NCBI RefSeq assembly: GCF_028682635.1
Contig: NZ_JANHLK010000022.1
Coordinates: forward strand, 37,827 to 101,826
Length of the DNA stretch: 64,000 nt
Source: Pseudomonas putida
GTDB taxonomy: Bacteria; Pseudomonadota; Gammaproteobacteria; Pseudomonadales; Pseudomonadaceae
Direction: 5' to 3'
In this document: in pieces, positions 8,369 to 19,988 of the stretch
How positions within the stretch are numbered: the first letter of the stretch is position 1
How the letters are laid out: every line of letters starts with the position of its first letter
Program-made: the position numbers and the translations under genes
Notes under the pieces: model-generated
What the model saw: the letters and a program-made list of their open reading frames with translations, nothing else
The model's database searches: none
What the model was told of the DNA's origin: nothing

Positions 8369-9262
8369 ATGCGTGCCTTAGCTGAGTTCATCATGCGGGG
8401 CCGTATGCAGGCCACTCTCGTAGTGGCTGGATGCGCGGCATTGCCGTTGTTGTATTGGTTGGGTGCTGCCGCCGGATGCCTTGTGCTCCTGCGGCGCGGA
8501 TTGAAGGACGCCCTCGGCGTTCTTGCTCTGGGACTGCTGCCGGCATTGATCTGGTGGCTTTACTCCGACGACCCACGGGCACTTCTGGTGCTGCTGGGGT
8601 CTGCGAGCCTTGCGTTGGTTTTGCGCGCAAGCGAGTCCTGGAACCGCGTGCTGCTGGTCAGCATAGCGATGGGAGTGGTGTTTTCAGTGGTGCTGGGGAT
8701 GGCTTTTGGTCCCCAGATCGAGATGCTGGCGCAGGCTTTGATAAAAGTCATGCCGTCGCTACTCGGTGATGTCTACCAGCAGATGTCGGTAGACGAGCAA
8801 GCGCGTTTCGCGTCCCTGATTACACCGATCCTGACCGGCCTGATTGCGGCCCTGTTGCAAATCGTCAGTGTGCTGAGCCTGATTGTCGGGCGCTACTGGC
8901 AGGCGTTGTTGTACAACCCCGGTGGTTTTGGTCGCGAGTTTCGCGCCGTCCGAATCCCGCTGGGTCCCGCGATGTTGCTGCTGGCGGGCATGGTTGTGTC
9001 ACCGAATCTCGGTGTCCAGATGTCCATGCTTGTACCGTTGTGCAGCGTACCGCTGGTTTTCGCCGGGCTGGCCCTGATTCACGGGCTGGTGGCGCAAAAG
9101 CGACTGGCCAAATTCTGGCTGGTGGGGTTGTACGTCACGCTGTTGCTGTTCATGCAGCTGATCTATCCGTTGCTGGTGGTCCTGGCCATCGTCGACAGCC
9201 TGATTGATTTTCGCGGTCGTCTGGCGCCGAAAGACGCCGATGATGCGAACGGTGAAGGTTAA
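8369..9262 (+). CDS. Integral membrane protein between rpsR and rplI, DUF2232/YybS-like
   Basis: 297 residues with about eight hydrophobic segments (near 15-35, 40-65, 68-85, 90-112, 155-178, 195-215, 220-240 and 250-275), a basic N-terminus and an acidic C-terminal tail. No catalytic motif is visible. A polytopic protein between rpsR and rplI is a long-standing arrangement in pseudomonads and also in Bacillus (yybS), and members are usually filed under DUF2232. The start at 8369 is chosen because AAAGGA sits 8 bases upstream; an ATG four bases earlier is in another frame. Its function is unknown. Co-transcription with ribosomal genes suggests a growth-linked envelope role, which is inference. 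Confidence 0.75.
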   Translation: MRALAEFIMRGRMQATLVVAGCAALPLLYWLGAAAGCLVLLRRGLKDALGVLALGLLPALIWWLYSDDPRALLVLLGSASLALVLRASESWNRVLLVSIAMGVVFSVVLGMAFGPQIEMLAQALIKVMPSLLGDVYQQMSVDEQARFASLITPILTGLIAALLQIVSVLSLIVGRYWQALLYNPGGFGREFRAVRIPLGPAMLLLAGMVVSPNLGVQMSMLVPLCSVPLVFAGLALIHGLVAQKRLAKFWLVGLYVTLLLFMQLIYPLLVVLAIVDSLIDFRGRLAPKDADDANGEG

Positions 9263-9281
9263 AAGTTAAGAGGATTTTCAC

Positions 9282-9728
9282 ATGCAACTGATCCTTCTGG
9301 AAAAAGTCACCAACCTGGGCAACCTGGGTGACAAAGTGAACGTTAAGGCTGGTTACGGTCGTAACTACCTGCTGCCTTACGGCAAAGCTACCGCTGCGAC
9401 CCCAGCCAACCTGGCTGCGTTCGAAGAGCGTCGTGCCGAGCTGGAAAAAGCCGCAGCAGATCGTAAATCGTCGGCTGAAAGCCGCGCTGCCCAACTGGCC
9501 GAGCTGGAAGTGACCATCACTGCCACCGCTGGCGACGAAGGCAAGCTGTTCGGTTCGATCGGTACTCACGACATCGCTGACGCACTGACCGCCTCCGGCG
9601 TTGAAGTAGCGAAAAGCGAAGTTCGTCTGCCGAACGGCACTATCCGTAACGTAGGTGAATTCGACGTAGCCGTGCACCTGCACGCCGAAGTTGAAGCCAC
9701 CGTACGCGTTGTCGTGGTAGCAGCTTAA
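9282..9728 (+). CDS. rplI: 50S ribosomal protein L9
   Basis: 148 residues, the normal length. The N-terminal rRNA-binding domain contains the family signature GRNYLLPYGKATAATPAN, then the long connecting helix rich in Ala, Glu and Arg (about 45-75), then the C-terminal globular domain. L9 binds 23S rRNA domain V near the L1 stalk and helps keep the reading frame. AGAGGA precedes the ATG. Last gene of the rpsF operon, followed by a strong terminator. Confidence 0.98.
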   Translation: MQLILLEKVTNLGNLGDKVNVKAGYGRNYLLPYGKATAATPANLAAFEERRAELEKAAADRKSSAESRAAQLAELEVTITATAGDEGKLFGSIGTHDIADALTASGVEVAKSEVRLPNGTIRNVGEFDVAVHLHAEVEATVRVVVVAA

Positions 9729-9773
9729 GCAGCACTTGTCGGCTGGCACCCTCGGGTGCTTGCCGGTAACATC

Positions 9774-9811
9774 GGGCACGATCCTGTTCACAGGTCGTGC
9801 CCTTTGTCTTT
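9774..9811 (+). terminator. Rho-independent terminator of the rpsF-rplI operon
   Basis: Perfect 8-bp stem GGGCACGA / TCGTGCCC with a 13-base loop, followed by TTTGTCTTT. A smaller hairpin (GCACCCTCGGGTGC, about 9746-9759) lies just upstream. Confidence 0.8.
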
Positions 9812-9863
9812 CTGGTAACACCTGTTTTCAAACCCCTGCTTTTCCTTAACAAACCAAGTGGCC

Positions 9864-11261
9864 ATGAACGAAATTTCCGCTCCTGAGCAATACGATCTGC
9901 AAACCGCCGCGCTGAAGGTGCCGCCGCATTCCATCGAAGCCGAACAGGCTGTACTCGGTGGTCTGATGCTGGACAACAACGCTTGGGAGCGCGTGCTCGA
10001 TCAAGTCTCCGACGGCGATTTCTATCGACATGACCACCGTCTGATCTTCCGTGCGATCGCCAAGCTGGCCGATCAGAACATGCCGATCGACGTCGTGACC
10101 CTGTCCGAGCAACTGGACAAGGAAGGCCAGACGTCCCAGGTCGGCGGCCTTGGTTACCTGGGCGAACTGGCGAAAAACACGCCATCGGTCGCCAACATCA
10201 AGGCCTATGCGCAGATCGTTCGTGAGCGGGCCACCTTGCGCCAGCTGATCGGCATCAGCACCGAAATCGCCGATAGCGCGTTCAACCCGGAAGGCCGTAC
10301 CGCCGCCGAGATTCTCGACGAGGCCGAGCGGCAGATCTTCCAGATCGCCGAGGCCCGGCCGAAAACCGGTGGCCCGGTGGGTGTGAATGACCTGTTGACC
10401 AAGGCCATCGACCGCATCGACACCCTGTTCAACACCGACAACGCCATCACCGGCCTGTCCACTGGCTATACCGACCTCGACGAGAAGACCAGCGGCCTGC
10501 AGCCGGCCGACTTGATCATCGTCGCCGGCCGTCCGTCCATGGGTAAGACCACCTTCGCCATGAACCTGGTGGAAAACGCCGTGTTGCGCAGCGAGAAGGC
10601 GGTTCTGGTTTACTCGCTGGAGATGCCAGGCGAATCGCTGATCATGCGTATGCTGTCGTCCCTGGGGCGTATCGACCAGACCAAGGTCCGTTCCGGTCAG
10701 CTGGAAGACGACGATTGGCCACGCCTGACCTCGGCGGTCAACCTGCTCAACGATCGCAAGCTGTTCATCGACGATACCGCGGGCATCAGTCCGTCGGAAA
10801 TGCGCGCCCGCACCCGCCGCCTGGTGCGTGAGCATGGCGAAGTCGGCCTGATCATGATCGACTACCTGCAGCTGATGCAGATCCCGGGCTCCAGCGGTGA
10901 CAACCGAACCAACGAGATTTCCGAGATCTCCCGGTCCCTGAAAGCCCTGGCCAAGGAATTCAACTGCCCGGTGGTGGCACTGTCCCAGCTCAACCGTTCC
11001 CTGGAACAACGCCCGAACAAGCGCCCGGTGAACTCCGACTTGCGCGAATCCGGAGCGATCGAGCAGGACGCCGACGTAATCATGTTCGTGTATCGCGACG
11101 AGGTGTATCACCCCGAGACCGAGCACAAGGGCATTGCCGAAATCATCATCGGCAAGCAGCGGAACGGGCCGATCGGCTTTATTCGCCTGGCCTTTATCGG
11201 CAAGTACACGCGGTTCGAGAACCTGGCGCCGGGTAGCTATAACTTCGACGACGACGAATAA
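9864..11261 (+). CDS. dnaB: Replicative DNA helicase DnaB
   Basis: 465 residues. The N-terminal primase-binding domain includes PPHSIEAEQAVLGGLMLDN. The RecA-type C-terminal motor carries Walker A GRPSMGKTT (Lys near 228), Walker B LIMIDYLQLM, the SQLNRSLEQRP sensor segment and the arginine-finger region. The homohexamer unwinds DNA 5' to 3' ahead of the replisome and recruits primase. ATG 9864 is preferred over the GTG two codons earlier because MNEISAPEQ is, as I recall, the usual pseudomonad N-terminus. It lies directly after the rplI terminator, as in many gammaproteobacteria. Confidence 0.97.
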   Translation: MNEISAPEQYDLQTAALKVPPHSIEAEQAVLGGLMLDNNAWERVLDQVSDGDFYRHDHRLIFRAIAKLADQNMPIDVVTLSEQLDKEGQTSQVGGLGYLGELAKNTPSVANIKAYAQIVRERATLRQLIGISTEIADSAFNPEGRTAAEILDEAERQIFQIAEARPKTGGPVGVNDLLTKAIDRIDTLFNTDNAITGLSTGYTDLDEKTSGLQPADLIIVAGRPSMGKTTFAMNLVENAVLRSEKAVLVYSLEMPGESLIMRMLSSLGRIDQTKVRSGQLEDDDWPRLTSAVNLLNDRKLFIDDTAGISPSEMRARTRRLVREHGEVGLIMIDYLQLMQIPGSSGDNRTNEISEISRSLKALAKEFNCPVVALSQLNRSLEQRPNKRPVNSDLRESGAIEQDADVIMFVYRDEVYHPETEHKGIAEIIIGKQRNGPIGFIRLAFIGKYTRFENLAPGSYNFDDDE

Positions 11262-11281
11262 GTTATATGGCGTCCTGAAGG

Positions 11282-11360
11282 GCCCCATCGCTGGCAAGCC
11301 AGCGCCTGCAGGGGGCGCGTCGTACCTGTAGGAGCAAGCTTGCTCGCGATAGGGGCGACG
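11282..11360. repeat. REP pair between dnaB and ygiQ
   Basis: Two diverged REP arms in inverted orientation: the complement of CTGGCTTGCCAGCGATGGGG, and TGTAGGAGCAAGCTTGCTCG. They are separated by about 25 bases within the 190-bp gap downstream of dnaB. Confidence 0.7.
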
Positions 11361-11451
11361 CAATTTCCGACCACAGCCGTCGGAATTGGTCAAAATTTGT
11401 GCTATATTCCGCGCCCGCGAAATTCAATGAAAGCCAACACCGGTTATCGAC

Positions 11452-13755
<2,304 letters not shown>

Positions 13756-13775
13756 GCTGCGCTTGAGCTGAACAG

Positions 13776-13802
13776 AACGCCAACCTTCGGGTTGGCGTTT
13801 TG
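13776..13802 (+). terminator. Rho-independent terminator after ygiQ
   Basis: AACGCCAACC-TTCG-GGTTGGCGTT has a 10-bp stem closed by the very stable TTCG tetraloop and is followed by TTTG. It sits 20 bases after the stop codon. Confidence 0.9.
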
Positions 13803-13850
13803 CATTGCGTACTGCACTGATCCCTGAAATGTGTCGGGGCGACTGGCCTC

Positions 13851-13940
13851 TTCGCGAGCAAGCCCGCTCCCACAGGTTCTGTCGCGAACACATAATCGCA
13901 GGCAAGCTCAACCACTGTGGGAGCGGGCTTGCTCGCGAAG
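13851..13940. repeat. REP pair, TGTGGGAGCGGGCTTGCTC type
   Basis: Inverted arms with a 40-bp centre. Together with the terminator it fills most of the 382-bp gap between ygiQ and the transglutaminase cluster. Nothing else recognisable is seen there apart from the GCAGGAGGCAC ribosome-binding site of the next gene. Confidence 0.85.
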
Positions 13941-14137
13941 AGGCCGGTACAGCCAACGCTGAAGCAGGGTGACTACCCCGATCGCCACATTTACGTGCAA
14001 CTCTCTCAAACCAATTTCCCGCATCGCCCGATTTTGGTGCTGTACTGCCTCCTGCAACGGGAGAAAGCGCCAGCACTGCGCGATGGCATAAGTCTTGCGC
14101 GCTTTCCAATACGCTTAGGGCTCGCAGGAGGCACGCC

Positions 14138-17100
14138 GTGTCGATTCATGTCGCATTGCATCACGTCACACATTATCGCTATGACCGCGCTGTCGAGCTG
14201 GGTCCGCAGATTGTTCGCCTGCGTCCGGCCGCCCACAGTCGCACGCGGATACTCTCCTATGCGCTGAAAGTCTCGCCCGAACAGCATTTCATCAACTGGC
14301 AGCAGGACCCCCAGGGTAATTACCTGGCGCGGTTGGTGTTCCCTGAGAAAACCGACGAGCTGCGCATCGAAGTCGATCTGCTGGCGGAAATGGCGGTGTT
14401 CAATCCGTTCGACTTTTTCCTCGAGCCCTACGCCGAAAAGATCCCATTCGCCTACGCAAGCGACGAGCGCAAGGAATTGGCCCCGTACCTGGAAACCCTG
14501 CCCCTGACGCCAAAGTTCCAGGCTTATCTGGACGGCATCGACCGCACACCATTGCCGGCCGTGGATTTCCTCGTCGCGCTCAACCAGCGCCTGAGCGAAG
14601 ACATCAACTACCTGATCCGCATGGAGCCGGGGGTGCAAACGCCCGAGCACACCCTGGAGCAGGCTTCCGGCTCCTGCCGCGATTCGGCATGGCTGCTGGT
14701 ACAACTGCTGCGCAACCTGGGATTGGCCGCGCGTTTCGTGTCGGGTTACCTGATTCAATTGACCGCTGACCTGAAAAGTCTCGATGGTCCTTCCGGGACC
14801 GACGTGGATTTCACCGACCTGCACGCCTGGTGCGAGGTGTATCTGCCCGGTGCCGGCTGGATCGGCCTGGATGCGACCTCGGGGCTGTTTGCCGGTGAAG
14901 GACACATACCATTGGCCTGTAGTCCCGATCCGTCCTCTGCGGCACCGATCAGCGGCTTGGTGGAACCGTGCGAGTGCGAATTCAGCCACGAAATGTCGGT
15001 GGAACGGATCTGGGAAGCTCCGCGGGTCACCAAGCCTTACACCGAAGAGCAGTGGCAGGCGATCCAGGCCCTTGGCCGGCAGATCGACGCCGACCTGTTG
15101 GCGGGCGATGTGCGCCTGACCATGGGCGGTGAGCCGACGTTCGTGTCCATCGATGACCCGGACGGCGCCGAGTGGAACACCGCGGCACTGGGGCCGACCA
15201 AGCGCCAGCTGTCCGCCGAACTGTTCCAGCGCATGCGTAAACGTTATGCCCCGCAAGGCCTGGTGCATTTTGGCCAGGGCAAGTGGTACCCCGGCGAGCA
15301 ACTGCCACGCTGGTCGCTCAATTGCTATTGGCGCCGCGACGGTGTGCCGATCTGGCACAACAGCGCGCTGATCGCCGACGAGCAGCAGGATTATGGCGCC
15401 AATGGCGAATTGGCCGGGCGTTTCCTGGCGAGTGTCGCCGAGCGGTTGAAAATTCCGACACGTTTTGTGTTCCCTGCGTACGAAGACAATTTCTATTACC
15501 TCTGGCGCGAAGGCACTTTGCCGCAGAACGTCAGCGCCGAAGACTCGCGACTCGAGGAGCCCCTGGAGCGCGCGCGGTTGCGCAAAGTCTTCAGCCAGGG
15601 CCTGGACAAGGTGATTGGCCAGGTCCTGCCGCTCGCGCGCACCGCCAAGGGCGATCAATGGCAAAGCGGGCGCTGGTATCTGCGTGACGAGCACTGCCGG
15701 CTGGTGCCGGGGGACTCGCCGCTGGGGTATCGCCTGCCACTGGGCTCACAACCGTGGGTGAAGGCGGCGGAGTATCCGTTCATTCACCCCAACGATCCGA
15801 ACCAGGATTTCCCGCCGCTGCCTGACACCGGGCAACTGCAGCGCCAGGGCACGGCGGCGCTGATTGAAGATCGGCCACCGAAGATCGATGAGTCCGCCGA
15901 CTGGCTGACCCGCACCGCGTTCTGCGCCGAAGCGCGGGAAGGCCGGTTGTACCTGTTCCTGCCGCCGCTGGAGCGGGTCGAAGACTATCTGGAACTCGTC
16001 GCAGCCATCGAAGCCACCGCCGAGGAGCTGCATTGCCCGGTGTTGCTGGAAGGTTACGAGCCGCCGAGCGATCCGCGCCTGAGCAACTTTCGCATCACCC
16101 CTGATCCGGGCGTGATCGAAGTCAACGTGCAGCCTTCGGCGACCTGGGACGAACTGGTTGAACGCACCGAGTTTCTATATGAGGAAGCGCGCCAGACCCG
16201 ACTCACCACCGAGAAATTCATGATCGACGGCCGGCATACCGGCACCGGTGGGGGTAACCACTTCGTACTGGGGGGCGCGACTCCGGCTGACTCACCGTTT
16301 CTGCGGCGTCCGGATTTGCTGCGCAGCCTGATCAGCTACTGGCATAACCATCCGTCGCTGTCGTACCTGTTTTCCGGGCTGTTCATCGGCCCCACATCCC
16401 AGGCCCCGCGTATCGACGAAGCACGCAACGACGCCTTGTATGAACTGGAAATTGCTTTCGCCCAGATGCCCGAGCCGGGCGAGGAGTGCGCGCCCTGGCT
16501 GGTGGATCGATTGCTGCGCAACCTGTTGATCGACGTGACCGGCAATACCCATCGCGCCGAGTTCTGTATCGACAAACTCTATTCGCCGGATGGCGCGACC
16601 GGTCGCCTGGGCTTGCTGGAGTTGCGGGCCTTTGAAATGCCGCCCCATGCACGCATGAGCCTGGCCCAGCAGCTATTGCTGCGGGCGTTGGTCGCACGGT
16701 TCTGGCGCGAGCCTTATGCGCCGCCGAAACTGGCGCGCTGGGGCACGGAGCTGCACGACCGATTCCTGTTGCCGCACTTTATCGAACAGGATTTCGCCGA
16801 TGTTATCGTCGACCTCAATGCCGCCGGTTATCCGGTGCGGGCAGAGTGGTTTGCGGCGCACCTGCAATTCCGCTTTCCCAAGGTCGGCGACTACGCCGTC
16901 AATGGCATCGAGCTGGAACTGCGCCAGGCCCTTGAGCCGTGGCATGTGCTGGGCGAGGAGGGCGCGGTCGGTGGCACGGTGCGTTACGTGGACTCGTCCC
17001 TGGAGCGCCTGCAGGTCAAGCTCAGCGGACTGCCGCCGCAACGCTACCTGCTGACCTGCAACGGCATACCTGTGCCGTTGCAGCCCACCGGGCGGGTTGG

Positions 17101-17413
17101 CGAGTTCGTCGCCGGGGTGCGCTTTCGTGCCTGGCAACCGGCCAACTGTCTGCAGCCGACCATCCCGGTCCATGCGCCGCTGGTGTTCGACCTGCTCGAC
17201 ACCTGGATGGGCCGTTCGCTGGGCGGTTGCCAGTACCACGTCGCCCATCCGGGCGGGCGCAATTACGAGACCTTGCCCGTCAACGCCAATGAAGCCGAGA
17301 GTCGGCGAATGGCGCGTTTTTTCCGTATCGGACACACGCCGGGGAAACTTCCGATACCGAATATGGAAATTAACGACGAGCTGCCGATGACACTCGATTT
17401 GCGACGTTTCTAA
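14138..17413 (+). CDS. Transglutaminase-like domain fused to DUF2126 (putative amidoligase)
   Basis: 1091 residues. Residues 1-290 are a bacterial transglutaminase-like domain with an N-terminal beta region (HVTHYRYDRAVELGPQ) and a complete papain-like triad: Cys180 in GSCRDSAW, His229 in DLHAWCEVY and Asp245 in GLDATSG. Residues from about 320 to the end match DUF2126, including LTMGGEPTFVSIDDPDGAEW and GGGNHFVLGGATPADSP; this family has been proposed to be a carboxylate-amine ligase. The protein has no signal peptide or membrane segment. GTG 14138 is chosen because AGGAGG lies directly upstream. It heads a three-gene cluster with a permuted ATP-grasp and a second transglutaminase, a set predicted to build or trim a peptide or peptide tag. 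The substrate is unknown. Confidence 0.88.
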   Translation: MSIHVALHHVTHYRYDRAVELGPQIVRLRPAAHSRTRILSYALKVSPEQHFINWQQDPQGNYLARLVFPEKTDELRIEVDLLAEMAVFNPFDFFLEPYAEKIPFAYASDERKELAPYLETLPLTPKFQAYLDGIDRTPLPAVDFLVALNQRLSEDINYLIRMEPGVQTPEHTLEQASGSCRDSAWLLVQLLRNLGLAARFVSGYLIQLTADLKSLDGPSGTDVDFTDLHAWCEVYLPGAGWIGLDATSGLFAGEGHIPLACSPDPSSAAPISGLVEPCECEFSHEMSVERIWEAPRVTKPYTEEQWQAIQALGRQIDADLLAGDVRLTMGGEPTFVSIDDPDGAEWNTAALGPTKRQLSAELFQRMRKRYAPQGLVHFGQGKWYPGEQLPRWSLNCYWRRDGVPIWHNSALIADEQQDYGANGELAGRFLASVAERLKIPTRFVFPAYEDNFYYLWREGTLPQNVSAEDSRLEEPLERARLRKVFSQGLDKVIGQVLPLARTAKGDQWQSGRWYLRDEHCRLVPGDSPLGYRLPLGSQPWVKAAEYPFIHPNDPNQDFPPLPDTGQLQRQGTAALIEDRPPKIDESADWLTRTAFCAEAREGRLYLFLPPLERVEDYLELVAAIEATAEELHCPVLLEGYEPPSDPRLSNFRITPDPGVIEVNVQPSATWDELVERTEFLYEEARQTRLTTEKFMIDGRHTGTGGGNHFVLGGATPADSPFLRRPDLLRSLISYWHNHPSLSYLFSGLFIGPTSQAPRIDEARNDALYELEIAFAQMPEPGEECAPWLVDRLLRNLLIDVTGNTHRAEFCIDKLYSPDGATGRLGLLELRAFEMPPHARMSLAQQLLLRALVARFWREPYAPPKLARWGTELHDRFLLPHFIEQDFADVIVDLNAAGYPVRAEWFAAHLQFRFPKVGDYAVNGIELELRQALEPWHVLGEEGAVGGTVRYVDSSLERLQVKLSGLPPQRYLLTCNGIPVPLQPTGRVGEFVAGVRFRAWQPANCLQPTIPVHAPLVFDLLDTWMGRSLGGCQYHVAHPGGRNYETLPVNANEAESRRMARFFRIGHTPGKLPIPNMEINDELPMTLDLRRF

Positions 17414-17501
17414 TTCGTACGCGACGCCCGGATTTTTCGTCTATCCGGGTGTCATGAGCGTGCGTTAGTCTGACCGTTCATTGCTGTCTGCCGAGCATTC
17501 C

Positions 17502-19988
17502 ATGCCTGACCTGCTAGACCGCTACCCGCTGACGGCGGGCACCTATCACGAATTGCTCGACGACAGCGGGGCCGTACGGCCGCACTGGCGTCGGCTGTTC
17601 GACCAGTTGCAGCGCAGCACGCCCGCGCAGTTGGTGCAGCGTCAGGCGCTGCTGGCCCGGCAGATCCAGGAAAACGGCGTCACCTATAATGTCTATGCCG
17701 ATCCCAAGGGCGCCGATCGACCCTGGGAGCTGGACTTGCTGCCCCATGTGATTGCCGCCGATGAGTGGGAGCAAATGTCCGCCGGCATCGCCCAGCGTGC
17801 GCGCTTGCTCAATGCCGTGCTGGCCGATCTCTATGGTCCGCAACGCTTGATCGCCGAAGGTCTGCTGCCGGCCGAGCTGGTCTTTGGCCACAACAATTTC
17901 CTCTGGCCCTGTCAGGGCATCCAGCCGCCTGACGGCGCCTTTTTACATCTGTACGCCGTGGATCTGGCGCGTACGCCCGATGGCCGCTGGTGGGTAACGG
18001 CGGACCGCACTCAGGCGCCGTCCGGAGCTGGCTACGCCCTGGAAAACCGCACTATCGTGTCCCGGGCCTTTCCCGAGTTGTACCGTGACTTGAAGGTGCA
18101 GCATCTGGCCGGATTTTTCCGTACCCTCCAGGAGACCCTGGCTCGCCAGGCGCCCAGCGATGAAGAGGCGCCCCTGGTGGTCCTGCTGACGCCGGGGCGT
18201 TTCAACGAAAGCTATTTCGAACACCTGTACCTGGCGCGGCAGCTCGGCTATCCGCTGGTGGAGGGCGGCGACCTGACGGTGCGTGATGCCACGGTCTACC
18301 TGAAGACCCTGAGCGGCCTGCGTCGGGTCCACGCGATCATGCGCCGGCTCGACGACGACTTCTGCGACCCGCTGGAATTGCGCACCGACTCCGCCCTGGG
18401 CGTACCAGGGCTGCTTGAGGCCGTGCGGCAGGGGCGAGTGCTGGTGGCCAACGCCCTCGGCAGCGGGGTGCTGGAATCGCCGGGCTTGCTGGGTTTCCTG
18501 CCGAAGATCAATCAATTCCTGTTTGGCGAAGAGCTGATCCTGCCGTCCATCGCCACCTGGTGGTGCGGTGAAGCGCCTGTGCTGGCCCAAGCCCTGGAAA
18601 AACTGCCGGAACTGCTGATAAAGCCAGCATTTCCGTCCCAGAGCTTTGCACCGGTGTTTGGTAGGGATTTGAGTGAATTACAGCGCGATGAGCTCGCCGA
18701 GCGCATGCAGGCACGCCCTTATGCCTATGTTGCGCAAGAACTTGCCCAGCTGTCCCAGGCGCCTGTCTGGCAGGCCGAGGACGGCCAATTGCAACCCCGG
18801 GCCATCGGCATGCGTGTGTATGCGGTGGCCAGTCGCGAAGGTTATCGGGTGTTGCCAGGTGGTTTAACCCGTGTGGCCGCCGAGGCGGATGCCGAAGTGG
18901 TGTCGATGCAGCGGGGCGGTGCAAGCAAAGACACCTGGGTGCTGGGGAATCGCCCACCCAGCGGCGAACAGTGGAAAACCCAACGCAACATCGGCGTGCA
19001 TGATCTGGTGCGTCGCGATCCGTATCTGCCCTCGCGGGTCGTGGAAAACCTGTTCTGGTTCGGCCGCTACTGCGAACGCTGCGATGACAGTGCACGGTTG
19101 TTGCGCATCATGCTGGCGCGGTATGTCGACGGCGATGACCCACAGGCCCTGGACGCCGCGGTTGATCTTGGCGAGCGACTGAACCTGCTACCCGATGAAG
19201 GTGAACTGCCCGAACGGTTGCTGGCCGCGATACTCGGCGCTGACTGGCCGTTCAGCCTGCGTTCCAACCTGCAGCGTTTGCAATGGGCGGCCTCGCAGGT
19301 GCGGGGCAAACTCTCGCGGGAAAACTGGCAGGCGCTGGTGGAGTTGCAACGCGAAGCGATGGAACTCGAGACCGAGGAGCCGGACTTCGGTGAGCTGCTG
19401 GACTTCCTCAACCGGCTGGTGATGTCCCTGGCGGCACTGTCCGGTTTTGCCCTGGACGACATGACCCGGGACGAGGGCTGGCGATTCCTGATGATCGGCC
19501 GGCGCATCGAGCGCCTGCAGTTTCTCAGCGCCAGCCTGGCGGCGTTCCTGCGAGGCGCCGGGGCTTTCGATCAGGCGGGGCTGGAATGGTTGCTGGAGCT
19601 GGGCAACAGCAGCATCACCTATCGTTCGCGGTACCTCGCGGTGGCGCAATTGATCCCGGTGCTCGACCTGTTGTTGCTCGATGAGCAAAACCCGCATGCG
19701 GTACTGTTCCAGTTGAAATTGGTGACCCGCACGCTCAAGCACCTGTGCGACGATTTTGGTACCCCTCGCGAGGCGGGCCTGGCGCAGTTGGTGGAGCGTC
19801 TGGCGCGTTTCGACCTGGCCTGCCTGGAGAACCCGTTGTTTGGCGCCACCAGCGTGCGCGCCGCCATCGAAGGGCTGGCCGATCTGCTGCAAGAAATCGC
19901 CGATGCCAGCGGGCAGGTTTCGGATCGCCTGGCCTTGCGTCACTTTGCCCACGTTGATGATGTCAGCCAGCGCACGGTGTCCGTCTGA
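17502..19988 (+). CDS. Circularly permuted ATP-grasp protein fused to an alpha-E domain
   Basis: About 828 residues. The first 470 or so are a circularly permuted type 2 ATP-grasp ligase (DUF404/DUF407 families): YNVYADPKGADRPWELDLLP near 60, FLHLYAVDLARTPDGRWWV near 148, and the strand GYPLVEGGDLTVRDATVYLK. The remainder is the all-helical alpha-E (DUF403) domain, starting LPSRVVENLFWFGRYCERCD near 510. In many bacteria the two halves are separate neighbouring genes, so this is a natural fusion. ATP-grasp enzymes of this clade are predicted to form amide bonds through an acyl-phosphate. The ATG at 17502 is preferred over TTG 17481. The stop shares one base with the next start (TGATG). Confidence 0.88.
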   Translation: MPDLLDRYPLTAGTYHELLDDSGAVRPHWRRLFDQLQRSTPAQLVQRQALLARQIQENGVTYNVYADPKGADRPWELDLLPHVIAADEWEQMSAGIAQRARLLNAVLADLYGPQRLIAEGLLPAELVFGHNNFLWPCQGIQPPDGAFLHLYAVDLARTPDGRWWVTADRTQAPSGAGYALENRTIVSRAFPELYRDLKVQHLAGFFRTLQETLARQAPSDEEAPLVVLLTPGRFNESYFEHLYLARQLGYPLVEGGDLTVRDATVYLKTLSGLRRVHAIMRRLDDDFCDPLELRTDSALGVPGLLEAVRQGRVLVANALGSGVLESPGLLGFLPKINQFLFGEELILPSIATWWCGEAPVLAQALEKLPELLIKPAFPSQSFAPVFGRDLSELQRDELAERMQARPYAYVAQELAQLSQAPVWQAEDGQLQPRAIGMRVYAVASREGYRVLPGGLTRVAAEADAEVVSMQRGGASKDTWVLGNRPPSGEQWKTQRNIGVHDLVRRDPYLPSRVVENLFWFGRYCERCDDSARLLRIMLARYVDGDDPQALDAAVDLGERLNLLPDEGELPERLLAAILGADWPFSLRSNLQRLQWAASQVRGKLSRENWQALVELQREAMELETEEPDFGELLDFLNRLVMSLAALSGFALDDMTRDEGWRFLMIGRRIERLQFLSASLAAFLRGAGAFDQAGLEWLLELGNSSITYRSRYLAVAQLIPVLDLLLLDEQNPHAVLFQLKLVTRTLKHLCDDFGTPREAGLAQLVERLARFDLACLENPLFGATSVRAAIEGLADLLQEIADASGQVSDRLALRHFAHVDDVSQRTVSV